NCBI RefSeq assembly: GCF_021325795.1
Contig: NZ_JAHPZX010000001.1
Location: 124,001 to 188,000 of the forward strand
Length of the DNA stretch: 64,000 bases
Direction: 5' to 3'
From: Bordetella sp. LUAb4
GTDB lineage: Bacteria > Pseudomonadota > Gammaproteobacteria > Burkholderiales > Burkholderiaceae_B
Shown: positions 28,111-35,626 of the stretch, piece by piece
Layout: each line of letters opens with the position of its first letter
How positions within the stretch are numbered: the first letter of the stretch is position 1
Notes under the pieces: model-generated
What the model was told of the DNA's origin: nothing
Seen by the model: the letters and a program-made list of their open reading frames with translations, nothing else
The model's database searches: none
Position numbers and translations under genes: made by a program

Positions 28111-29847
28111 TTAGTACTGGGCCGAAATGCTGAAGAAAATGCGGGGGTTCTTGTTGCCTTGGGTCAGCACGTCGGTGCTGAGCGGCTTGGCGACTTCGAA
28201 CGTGGCATACACGGTCTTGGTGAGATTGGCACGCACACCGCCGCCGAAAGAAGCGAGCTTGCTGCGCGTCACGTCGGCGCTGGCCGAACGGGAATAGATG
28301 CGGCCGCCGTCGACGAAGGAGTAGACGTGGGCGCCATTCGGCAGGAAGGTGGCCGAGGAAATGGCGTAGCGCAATTCCAGCGAAGCGGCCATGCCGCTGT
28401 CGGCCGAGATTTCGCCGTCGTCGTAACCACGCGCGAAGTTGGGACCGCCCAAGGCGAATTCCTCGCTGGCCAGCAAAGGACTGGCGCTGTACTGGCCGGC
28501 GAAGGTCGCCACCAGGCTGAAGCGATCGTTCAACTGCTGCAGGCGGGTCACTTCCGCCGTGGCCTTGAAGAAGTCCGGCTTGCCGTTCTCGCGGGAAGCC
28601 AGGGCCGAGCCTTCCTTGCTGGCGCCCATGGCATTCAAGCCCTGGTGCAGGGTGCCGCGCACGGCGGTGATGCCATTCCAGGTATCGGTACGGTCGTAGC
28701 TCAGGCCCATACGCAACACGCGCAGGCGGTCGCTGGTGAACGGCGCGCCGGTGATGTCGGTGGTGACGTTGCGTGCTTCGAACAGGCCGACGGCACGCAG
28801 GTTTTCCAAGCGCGAACGGATGATGGGATAGGTTGCCGTGGCCGCATAGGACTGCACGTCGCTGGCCACATTGAGCTGGGCCAGTTCACGGCCCGGTTCG
28901 CTCTTGGCGTAGTTGGCCGTCAGGCCGACGGTCATGCCCGTGTCGGTCACCAGCATGTCGTAGGCACCGCCCACGGACTTGCTGCGGTAGGCGGGAAAGC
29001 CCACGCTGCCGTACAAGGTGGCGTGGTCGGCGCGTTCGCCGAACGAGTTCAGGCTGATCTGGGTAGTGGCTTCGCTCCAGCCCAGATAAGGCGAGCTGCG
29101 GTTGTCCATGCCCACCCGTGCGTCGACCGCCTTGCGCTCGCTGTGGACCACCAGCACCGAGCCGCCCACTTCCTTGGGCGAGGGCTCCAGCGAAGCCCGC
29201 ACGGTCATGCCGGCCAGGTCATTGGCCAGCAGCAGCTGGCGCTCGACATCGGCGACATTGATCGGACGCGTGCCGCGCAGGCGGCGCACCAGCTTTTCCA
29301 CCGCGGCTTTCGCCGGGCCGACGTCGCCGTCATAGACGACATCGGAGATGAAGCCTTCCACCACCACGATGCGGAAGTGGCCATCGTCGATGGTCTGTTC
29401 CGGCACGATGACGCGCGTGGTCACATAGCCGGCATTGCGATAGCGCAGCTCGATCTCATTGGCCACATTGAAGGCGTCAGCCACGGTGATCGTCTTGCCG
29501 ATCAAGCCTTGATACAGCGGCAGCAGCTCGTCGGCGCGATAACGCGTCACGCCTTCGATGCGCATGTCGGTCAGCGTGAAGTTCAGCTTGTCGGCCCCCG
29601 CGGGGGCTTGCGACGCGCTGCCCTGCTGCACGGTGACCGCCGGCACGCCGGGCGAACTCATCGGCATGGCCGGCTGCGGCAGCGGGCGGCCCGCTTCAGC
29701 CCCGGACGGCAGTTGTACGTTCTGCGCCGCCGCGGAGCCAGCGGCCAAGGCCAACGCCAGGACGATGCCTGATCGTGACCGCCAGCGGGAACCCGGACGA
29801 GAGAGGGAAAGGAGAGAAAGCGAAGACCAACTGTTGCGATGCGACAT
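28111..29847 (-). CDS. TpsB outer-membrane translocator (ShlB/FhaC/HecB family)
   Basis: A 578-residue outer-membrane pore that secretes the adjacent adhesin. A signal peptide (to about 41, ending SAAAQ) follows a basic Ser/Arg-rich start. Two POTRA-type domains follow (about 88-250), including FTLTDMRIEGVTRY and FRIVVVEGFISDVVYDGD, and then the barrel. The barrel holds the family motif GGPNFARGYDDGEI, which corresponds to the conserved loop L6 region with its (V/F)RGY signature, and ends IFFSISAQY. The last aromatic residue fits a BAM substrate. It is the first gene of the operon, 21 bases upstream of tpsA. Confidence 0.95.
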   Translation of the reverse strand: MSHRNSWSSLSLLSLSRPGSRWRSRSGIVLALALAAGSAAAQNVQLPSGAEAGRPLPQPAMPMSSPGVPAVTVQQGSASQAPAGADKLNFTLTDMRIEGVTRYRADELLPLYQGLIGKTITVADAFNVANEIELRYRNAGYVTTRVIVPEQTIDDGHFRIVVVEGFISDVVYDGDVGPAKAAVEKLVRRLRGTRPINVADVERQLLLANDLAGMTVRASLEPSPKEVGGSVLVVHSERKAVDARVGMDNRSSPYLGWSEATTQISLNSFGERADHATLYGSVGFPAYRSKSVGGAYDMLVTDTGMTVGLTANYAKSEPGRELAQLNVASDVQSYAATATYPIIRSRLENLRAVGLFEARNVTTDITGAPFTSDRLRVLRMGLSYDRTDTWNGITAVRGTLHQGLNAMGASKEGSALASRENGKPDFFKATAEVTRLQQLNDRFSLVATFAGQYSASPLLASEEFALGGPNFARGYDDGEISADSGMAASLELRYAISSATFLPNGAHVYSFVDGGRIYSRSASADVTRSKLASFGGGVRANLTKTVYATFEVAKPLSTDVLTQGNKNPRIFFSISAQY

Positions 29848-29926
29848 GGATGACGGCTGCGACTTTACATTTTGAATAACTCTCCGTCATTTGACACATT
29901 CATGCCTATTTCGTAAACATTCGATT

Positions 29927-29939
29927 TGTGAAGATCACA
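29927..29939. promoter_or_regulatory. Palindrome TGTGA-N3-TCACA upstream of tpsB
   Basis: TGTGA AGA TCACA, about 80 bases upstream of the tpsB start. The half-sites resemble CRP boxes but the spacer is three bases, not six, so it should not be called a CRP site. Confidence 0.35.
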
Positions 29940-30081
29940 GTTGATTGCTGCTCATCACTAAGACTTTCCCAGGAGGCCTTGCTTCAAATCGATAATCAAG
30001 ACCGACATTTGGCCGTTTATCGGAGATATCAGCTTTCCGCGCGTTGTTTGTCCACCACTAGGGCGTACCGTCTAAAACGCC

Positions 30082-30098
30082 AATAATCTCCGATTATT
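30082..30098. promoter_or_regulatory. 17-bp palindrome AATAATC-N3-GATTATT upstream of the TPS operon
   Basis: A perfect 7-3-7 palindrome about 235 bases upstream of tpsB. An ATCGGAGAT stretch at 30019-30027 is an exact inverse match to the ATCTCCGAT in the palindrome's centre and right arm. This arrangement would suit a dimeric regulator binding at two places. The regulator is unknown. Confidence 0.4.
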
Positions 30099-30174
30099 TC
30101 GCTTTCCTTCTCTACTGCTGAAGGGCGGTGTCATCGATAGGCGGCGGATTGACCGGCGCATTCATTTCCCGCCC

Positions 30175-30196
30175 GCGGCCGGAAGCCCCCGGCCGC
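30175..30196 (-). terminator. GC-rich hairpin after the hydrolase gene
   Basis: GCGGCCGG and CCGGCCGC form a perfect eight-pair stem around a six-base loop, 12 bases past the stop of the minus-strand hydrolase. No T-run follows, so it may act as a weak or factor-assisted terminator. Confidence 0.45.
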
Positions 30197-30207
30197 CCCT
30201 GTCCCAT

Positions 30208-31266
30208 TTACAGCTTCACTACCTGCAGCACTGCGTCAGCGAAAGCCTTGGGTGCTTCCTGCGGCAGGTTGTGCCCGATTCCGCCGGTGAGATCGCGATG
30301 CTGGTATTTGTTGGTGAATTGCTTGGCATAGGCGGCCGGCGCCGGGTGGGCGGCGCCATTGGCATCGCCTTCCATGGTGATGGCGGGGATGACGATCTTG
30401 GGCGCGGCGGCCAGGCGGCGCTCGTAGTCGTCGTACTGGGACTCGCCTTGCGCCAGGCCCAGGCGCCAGCGGTAGTTGTGGATCACCACCGCCACATGGT
30501 CGGGATTGTCGAAGGAGCGCGCCGAGCGCTCGTAGGTCGCATCATCGAACTGCCATTTCGGCGAAGCCTGTTGCCAGATCAATTTGTTGAAGGCGTGCAC
30601 GTTGGCGGCATAGCCTTGCGCGCCACGCTCCGTGGCGAAGTAGAACTGATACCACCATTGCAGCTCGGCGGCCGGCGGCAGCGGCTTGGCGTTGGCCTGC
30701 TGGCTGCCGATCAGATAACCGCTCACCGACACCAGCCCTTGGAAACGCTGCGGCCACAAGGCAGCCAGGATGTCGGCCGTGCGCGCGCCCCAGTCGAAGC
30801 CCGCGATCACGGCCTTCTCGATCTTCAAGGCGTCCATCAGCGCGATGATGTCCACCGCCACCACCGCCTGCTGGCCATTGCGCGGGGTATCCGCCGACAG
30901 GAAACGCGTCGAACCATAGCCGCGCAGATACGGCACGATCACGCGATAACCCGCGGCCGCCAGCATCGGGGCGACGTCGACGAAGCTGTGGATGTCATAG
31001 GGCCAGCCGTGCAGCAGAATGGCCACCGGGCCGTTGGCGGGACCCACTTCCGCATAGCCGATGTTCAGGGTGCCCGCATTGATCTGGCGGATCGTGCCGA
31101 AGGACGCCGTACCGGCAGCGCGCGAGGATCCCTGAGCGCTACTGCCTTGTTGGGCTCCCTGCGCGCGAGCCGTGCCGCCCAGGCCCAGATTCAGCACGCC
31201 AAGGGCGGCCAGGGCCGAGGTCGAGCCGAGCAGACGGCGGCGCTGGGGATTTACGAGATTCGACAT
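30208..31266 (-). CDS. Tat-exported alpha/beta hydrolase, epoxide-hydrolase-like
   Basis: A 352-residue exported hydrolase. The N-terminus has a twin-arginine signal (NPQRRRLLGSTSALAALGVL) and a cleavage-like ARAQ. The oxyanion motif is LLHGWPYD. The nucleophile elbow is AGFDWGAR, with aspartate in place of serine, as in epoxide hydrolases and haloalkane dehalogenases. A late GGIGHNLPQE supplies the catalytic histidine. A Gln/Ser-rich linker follows the signal. I start at 31266 because a GGAG lies about nine bases upstream and the Tat motif follows at once; an upstream methionine at 31410 would bury the signal. Divergent from the GntR gene at 31634. Confidence 0.9.
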   Translation of the reverse strand: MSNLVNPQRRRLLGSTSALAALGVLNLGLGGTARAQGAQQGSSAQGSSRAAGTASFGTIRQINAGTLNIGYAEVGPANGPVAILLHGWPYDIHSFVDVAPMLAAAGYRVIVPYLRGYGSTRFLSADTPRNGQQAVVAVDIIALMDALKIEKAVIAGFDWGARTADILAALWPQRFQGLVSVSGYLIGSQQANAKPLPPAAELQWWYQFYFATERGAQGYAANVHAFNKLIWQQASPKWQFDDATYERSARSFDNPDHVAVVIHNYRWRLGLAQGESQYDDYERRLAAAPKIVIPAITMEGDANGAAHPAPAAYAKQFTNKYQHRDLTGGIGHNLPQEAPKAFADAVLQVVKL

Positions 31267-31387
31267 GATGCATGCTCCAAAGCAGATGTAGGTGGGGGGC
31301 GCCGAAACCCGTCTGCAAGCCTGCGCGTTGACGGATGAATCTGGCGTTGGAGTCTTTTTAACGAAGCGCGCCGCCCGCTTGGTTTGC

Positions 31388-31414
31388 GTATGTGTCGGCC
31401 CCGGGAACACATAC
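31388..31414. promoter_or_regulatory. Inverted repeat GTATGTGT-N11-ACACATAC
   Basis: Eight-base perfect arms separated by a GC-rich 11-base spacer, about 120 bases upstream of the hydrolase start and 220 upstream of the GntR start. It may be an operator or an RNA hairpin in the hydrolase leader. Confidence 0.35.
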
Positions 31415-31540
31415 AGTGCGATACAAAACTCTGTACAAAGTGCACGCCCGCGCGGTTCACGGCTGGCTGGGCTGGGCTGATTCTCGAAGCACTAAGGGAA
31501 GACCCGTTCCGAACTTTCCCTAGTAGGCGGTGGACGGCCT

Positions 31541-31555
31541 ATACGATTATCGTAT
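31541..31555. promoter_or_regulatory. Palindrome ATACGA-N3-TCGTAT upstream of the GntR gene
   Basis: A perfect 6-3-6 palindrome 79 bases upstream of the GntR start. Its position suits autoregulation by the FadR-type protein. A related TATCGTA half-site occurs upstream of the Bug gene at 38554-39552 (around 39637-39643), which fits one regulator for both ends of the dioxygenase cluster (inference). Confidence 0.4.
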
Positions 31556-31633
31556 TTTCGACAGCGACGGACGACCCGCTTCAGATCGACCGCCGCCCCT
31601 GGCAGTTATGGACGCTTCGGAACGATTTCCCTC

Positions 31634-32398
31634 ATGCCGACATCGACTTCCCGCCCCTTGCTGAAGAAAGACGCGATCGCCCCCGTCCAGTCGGAGCCCA
31701 ATCTGACGGATCGCATCGCGGAAATGCTGTTGGATGAAATCACCAGCGGCGACTATCAAGTCGGCGAAGTCCTGCCCCCTGAACAAGCCATTGCCACCCG
31801 CCTCGGTGTCTCCCGTACCGTGCTGCGCGAAGCGGTATCCCGCCTGAAAGTCCATGGTGTCGTCCAAAGCAAACAAGGGCGCGGCCTGACGGTCATGCAG
31901 ACCAACCGGCCGTCGGTACTGCGCATGCAGGCCGCCGACTTCGGCGACGCCGACCAAGTGCTACGCATCGTCGAGTTGCGCCGCGGCTTTGAAATCGAGG
32001 CCGCCGCCCTGGCCGCGCAACGGCGCGACGACGACGACCTGGCCGCCATGCGCCAGGCCCTGCGCAATATGAGCGAGGCCATCGCCACGGGCGATGTCGC
32101 CGAGGGCGTGGATGCCGACATGGAGTTCCACCGCTGCGTGGCGCGCTCCACCCGCAACGAACACTATCTGAATTTCTTTGACTTCCTGGCGGTATTGCTG
32201 AAGAAGAACCTGCGCGTCTCGCGTTCACGATCGGCCAAGATCGCCGGCCGGGGCGCCCAGGCGCAGAAGGAGCACGAAGCACTGTTCGCCGCCATCGAGA
32301 AACGCGACGCGGAGCTGGCGCGACAGCAGGCCCGGATGCACGTCGACAACACCGAATCAAGATTACGTACAGCGGTAGCCACAGCCGAAAAATCATGA
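31634..32398 (+). CDS. GntR (FadR subfamily) transcriptional regulator
   Basis: A 254-residue regulator. A winged helix-turn-helix at about 24-90 has the family pattern LLDEITSGDYQVGEVLPPEQ and LGVSRTVLREAVSRLKVHG. An all-helical FCD ligand-binding domain (about 107-245) follows, with metal or ligand residues in MEFHRCVARSTRNEHYL and the late KEHEALF. FadR-type regulators with FCD domains usually respond to organic acids. It lies 30 bases upstream of the Rieske oxygenase alpha gene on the same strand, so it may be part of the operon or control it. Confidence 0.93.
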   Translation: MPTSTSRPLLKKDAIAPVQSEPNLTDRIAEMLLDEITSGDYQVGEVLPPEQAIATRLGVSRTVLREAVSRLKVHGVVQSKQGRGLTVMQTNRPSVLRMQAADFGDADQVLRIVELRRGFEIEAAALAAQRRDDDDLAAMRQALRNMSEAIATGDVAEGVDADMEFHRCVARSTRNEHYLNFFDFLAVLLKKNLRVSRSRSAKIAGRGAQAQKEHEALFAAIEKRDAELARQQARMHVDNTESRLRTAVATAEKS

Positions 32399-32428
32399 CG
32401 CGGCTACCGGCGGATCCAAGGGGAATGG

Positions 32429-33793
32429 ATGATGAGTCGGAAATCGATAGACGAGTTGGTGAGGGCGGACGAGGGCTTGATCAGCCGTTCAATCTTCGTC
32501 GACGACGAAATTTTCAAGCAGGAGCTCGAGCGCATCTTCACGCGAGCCTGGCTGTTCGTCGGGCATGAAAGCCTGGTGCCCAAGCCGGACGATTATTTCG
32601 TGTCGCGCATGGGCACGGAATCCGTCATCCTGACGCGGGACCGCCAAGGCCACATCCAGGTCATGTTGAACAGCTGTTCGCATCGCGGCATGAAGCTGTG
32701 CCGCTATGACCACGGCAATAACCGCACCTTCACCTGTCCGTATCACGGCTGGAGCTTCTCCACCGACGGCAAGCTGGCGGGACGCCCGGGCGAACTGGTG
32801 GGCGTACCAGGCCATGCCACGCACTACAAAGGCGAGCTGGACAAGAGCCAATGGGGCTTGAAGACCGTCGCCAAGGTGGTGAATTACAAAGGCGCCATCT
32901 GGGCCACCTGGGATCCCGACGCGCCCTCCTTCCTCGACTACCTGGGCAATATGCGGCTCTACCTGGACGCGGCGCTGGACCACCGCGACGGCAGCCCCGG
33001 CGGGTCCGAAGTCATCGGCGGCGTGCAGAAGTGGCGCATCAAGTGCAATTGGAAATTCGCGCCCGAGAATTTCATCGGCGATCTTTACCACGACATCAGC
33101 CATCGATCCGTCGATATCGTCGGCATCGGGCCCGGCGGCGGCAAGGGCCGGCGCGATCCCTCGGCCACCCGTTCGGCCATCTGCTTTCCCGATCTGGGAC
33201 ACGGCCTGCTGGGCCGCCTGCCTTTCCATGAAGAGCCGCCCTACTCGCCTCAGTACGGCCGCTATCCGGAAGTGGAAGCCTACTACCGCGAGATCCACGA
33301 GAAGCGCGTGAACACGCTGGGATCGGAGATGCGCGTGCAGACCAGCGTCGGCACCATCTTCCCCAATATGTCCTTCCACGGCCGCCAGCCGCGCACGCTG
33401 GCCGTGTTCCATCCCATCAGCCCGACCGAAATGGAAATGTGGCGCATGTACCTGGTGGACAAGGACGCGCCCGAAGCGGTCAAGGAAGCGGCCCGCCATT
33501 ATTTTCTGCGCTACTCCGGTCCGGGTGGTATGACCGAGTCCGACGACATGGAAAACTGGACCGGCGCCACCGAAGCCAGCATGGGCACGCTGTCGCGCGA
33601 GCTGTATTTCAACTACCAGATGGGCGTAGGCCACGCGCAGGCCGTGCCCGAGATCCCGGGCTGCGCCGTCAATGGCGAATACTCCGAGGAAAACGCCCGC
33701 GCCTTCTATCGCCGCTGGGGGCAGTTCATGAACGGCCTGGGCTGGGACCAACTGATGGCCCGTGCCGTGCGGATCGAGGAGAAGGCAGCATGA
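32429..33793 (+). CDS. Aromatic ring-hydroxylating dioxygenase, Rieske alpha subunit
   Basis: A 454-residue large subunit. The Rieske centre is complete: Cys83 and His85 (CSHRG), then 17 residues, then Cys103 and His106 (CPYHGW). The mononuclear iron site follows the D-x2-H-x3-H form in NFIGDLYHDISHRS. The catalytic domain ends near a typical YYFNYQMGVG region. This subunit binds substrate and activates oxygen with electrons from the ferredoxin encoded at 36937. The start is ATG 32429, with AAGGGG upstream; the next codon is also ATG. It overlaps the beta-subunit gene by four bases. The substrate cannot be deduced. Confidence 0.95.
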   Translation: MMSRKSIDELVRADEGLISRSIFVDDEIFKQELERIFTRAWLFVGHESLVPKPDDYFVSRMGTESVILTRDRQGHIQVMLNSCSHRGMKLCRYDHGNNRTFTCPYHGWSFSTDGKLAGRPGELVGVPGHATHYKGELDKSQWGLKTVAKVVNYKGAIWATWDPDAPSFLDYLGNMRLYLDAALDHRDGSPGGSEVIGGVQKWRIKCNWKFAPENFIGDLYHDISHRSVDIVGIGPGGGKGRRDPSATRSAICFPDLGHGLLGRLPFHEEPPYSPQYGRYPEVEAYYREIHEKRVNTLGSEMRVQTSVGTIFPNMSFHGRQPRTLAVFHPISPTEMEMWRMYLVDKDAPEAVKEAARHYFLRYSGPGGMTESDDMENWTGATEASMGTLSRELYFNYQMGVGHAQAVPEIPGCAVNGEYSEENARAFYRRWGQFMNGLGWDQLMARAVRIEEKAA

Positions 33794-34428
33794 ATACGCC
33801 TATCGCAAGCCTCGCGCAGCCCGGGGCGACCGGAGCGTCCGACGCAGCATCAGCGGCCGCCACCGCTGCTGCTCCCGCCACCGTACAGCCCGCCGGTGAC
33901 GCCAGCGTCGACGACATCCATATCTGGTGGCAGGCGCAGCGCTTCCTGCACTACGAGGCCGACTTGCTCGATCACCGTGAATTCGAGACCTGGGTGAATC
34001 TGTTGGACGAGGACATCGCCTACCGGATGCCGCTGACGCGCAACGTCCGGCGTGACGCCATGGACCAGGAATTCTCCGGCCTGCACGACGCCGCCTGGTT
34101 CGACGAGGGCATCGATACCCTGCGCCAACGGGTCGCGCAGCTCAAGACCGGCATCCATTGGGCCGAGGAGCCCGCGTCGCGCGTCTCGCGCCTGGTCACC
34201 AATATCCGCGTACTCGATGTCACCCCGGATGAAGGTGGCGGCGAGCGCGTACGCGTGCGCTCGCGCTTCCTGATCTACCAGAACCGTCTGCAAGCCGAGG
34301 TCAACCTGTTCGTCGGCAAGCGCGAGGATGTCCTGCGGCGGCGCGACGGCCACTGGAAGATTCTTGCGCGCGAGATCCATCTGGACCAGAACGTCCTGCT
34401 TTCCAAGGCGCTGACCGTCTTCTTCTAA
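33790..34428 (+). CDS. Aromatic ring-hydroxylating dioxygenase, beta subunit
   Basis: A 212-residue small subunit of the NTF2-like fold, which helps to assemble the alpha3-beta3 oxygenase. Family segments are FLHYEADLLDHREFETWVNL, DIAYRMPLTRNVRRD, and the ending RRRDGHWKILAREIHLD. The first 40 residues are an Ala/Thr-rich tail of low complexity that is not typical of the family. The ATG overlaps the alpha stop (ATGA), so the two chains should be coupled in translation. Confidence 0.95.
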   Translation: MNTPIASLAQPGATGASDAASAAATAAAPATVQPAGDASVDDIHIWWQAQRFLHYEADLLDHREFETWVNLLDEDIAYRMPLTRNVRRDAMDQEFSGLHDAAWFDEGIDTLRQRVAQLKTGIHWAEEPASRVSRLVTNIRVLDVTPDEGGGERVRVRSRFLIYQNRLQAEVNLFVGKREDVLRRRDGHWKILAREIHLDQNVLLSKALTVFF

Positions 34429-34537
34429 CGTCCTGCCGTACGGCGCCGGCCCGCCTGCCGGCACACGCTGCCTTTTCTTTCCACGAGGGCCCGCCATCGG
34501 CGGCGGGTCAGGCTCGTCCGTACCTGGAGTCGATAGC

Positions 34538-35623
34538 ATGCAAAGACGTTCCGTACTGAAACTGTTCGCCGCGGGGGCGGCGCTGGGCACCCACGCCACT
34601 AACGCCTGGTCGCAGGCAGCCACTGCCGCCGGCAGGGCTGGGGCTGCTACGGCGTCGGCCTCGCCATCTACATCAACATCAACATCGGCATCAACATCGG
34701 CATCGGCCGGGGGTTACGCCAGCAAACCGATCCGCCTCATCGTGCCCTATCCGCCCGGTGGGGTGACGGACGTCGCCGGACGCCTGGCCAGCGAGATCCT
34801 CGGCAGCCGATTCGGCCAGCCCGTGGTGGTGGAAAACCGTCCGGGCGCCAACGGCATGATAGGCAATCAGCACGTGGCCGCCGCCGCGCCGGACGGCTAC
34901 ACCCTGCTGCTCAATGGCCTGGGCGGCATGGTCCTGCCGACGGCCACCGTTACCGGACTGCCGCTGGACACGGCGCGCGCGTTCACGCCCATCGGGGAAA
35001 TGGCGGAGTTCATCAACGTACTGATCGTGCGGGCCGACTCGCCCATCCGCAGTGTCAACGACCTGCTGGCGCTGGCCCGCCAGCGCAGCAAGGAAGGCCT
35101 GAGCTATGGCTCCAACGGCATCGGCACGTCGGTCCACCTGACCACGGCGTTCTTCGCGCAGCGCACCGGCGTCCATCTGCTACACGTTCCCTACAAGGGC
35201 AGCAGTGAAATGCTGGTCGATGTGATCAACGGCAATCTGGATTTCAGCTTCAGCAATCTGCCGCCGGTGCAGGGTCTGCTGCGCAAGGGATCGCTGCGCG
35301 CCATCGCGGTAACCAGCAGTTATCGCAGCCAGCAGTTGCCGGACGTGCCGACCATGGCGGAACAGGGCCTGGCCGACTTCGACGTCACCAGCTGGCTGGG
35401 CTTGTACGGTCCCGCGGGCATGGCCCCAGCCCTGGTACAGACCTTGAGCAGCGCGCTGCAGGACGGCATGGCCACGCCCAAGGCGCGCGAAACCCTGAGC
35501 GCCGCGGGCTTCGAACCCAAGGGATCCACGGCCGCCGCCTTCGCCGAGCTGAATCGCGCCGAGCTGGTGCGCTGGAAGCAGGTCGCCGAACGCGCCAATA
35601 TTTCACTCAAGTTCGGGACCTGA
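34538..35623 (+). CDS. Bug-type (tripartite tricarboxylate) solute-binding receptor
   Basis: A 361-residue periplasmic binding protein. A signal peptide (about 1-27, ending AWSQA) is followed by a Ser/Thr/Ala repeat linker of about 30 residues, then the Bug fold (PIRLIVPYPPGGVTDVAGR, VENRPGANGMIGNQHVAAA, VPYKGSSEMLVDVINGNLDF). It should bind the organic substrate of the surrounding dioxygenase pathway and present it to a membrane transporter. No TctA/TctB genes are nearby, as is usual for Bug genes in this group. It closely resembles the Bug protein at 38554-39552, sharing DFDVTSW(L/M)G(L/I)Y and SYGSNG or LYGSNG. Confidence 0.94.
   Translation: MQRRSVLKLFAAGAALGTHATNAWSQAATAAGRAGAATASASPSTSTSTSASTSASAGGYASKPIRLIVPYPPGGVTDVAGRLASEILGSRFGQPVVVENRPGANGMIGNQHVAAAAPDGYTLLLNGLGGMVLPTATVTGLPLDTARAFTPIGEMAEFINVLIVRADSPIRSVNDLLALARQRSKEGLSYGSNGIGTSVHLTTAFFAQRTGVHLLHVPYKGSSEMLVDVINGNLDFSFSNLPPVQGLLRKGSLRAIAVTSSYRSQQLPDVPTMAEQGLADFDVTSWLGLYGPAGMAPALVQTLSSALQDGMATPKARETLSAAGFEPKGSTAAAFAELNRAELVRWKQVAERANISLKFGT
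34664..34706. repeat. Hexanucleotide repeat inside the Bug gene
   Basis: Tandem CATCAA/CATCGG hexamers encode an alternating Ser-Thr/Ser-Ala linker right after the signal peptide. Copy-number changes would keep the frame. Confidence 0.6.
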
Positions 35624-35626
35624 GCC

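Larger units (their letters stand above)
29848..30207. other. AT-rich intergenic region upstream of the TPS operon
   Basis: No gene is visible in these 360 bases. The stretch is clearly poorer in GC than both neighbours and lies upstream of tpsB and downstream of the hydrolase at 30208. It holds two palindromes (29927-29939 and 30082-30098) and a GC-rich hairpin at 30175-30196 that may end the hydrolase transcript. The promoter of the adhesin operon must be here; I could not pick a convincing -35/-10 pair. Confidence 0.6.
31267..31633. other. Divergent regulatory region between hydrolase and GntR gene
   Basis: These 367 bases contain no gene. They carry the promoters for the hydrolase (minus) and the GntR regulator (plus), an inverted repeat at 31388-31414 and a palindrome at 31541-31555. 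Confidence 0.6.

Noticed and set aside
13717-29772. Very long open frames (1693, 2357 and 1219 codons) on the strand opposite the adhesin and TpsB genes
   Set aside because: They mirror the adhesin's codon use (Gly, Ala, Thr, Val, Ser, Asp with G or C at third positions gives few antisense stops). Their translations are Arg/Gly/Ala/Gln-rich without any domain, signal or ribosome site.
29927-29939. CRP-binding site upstream of the TPS operon
   Set aside because: Half-sites match TGTGA/TCACA, but the spacer is three bases; CRP sites need six, so the label would be wrong.
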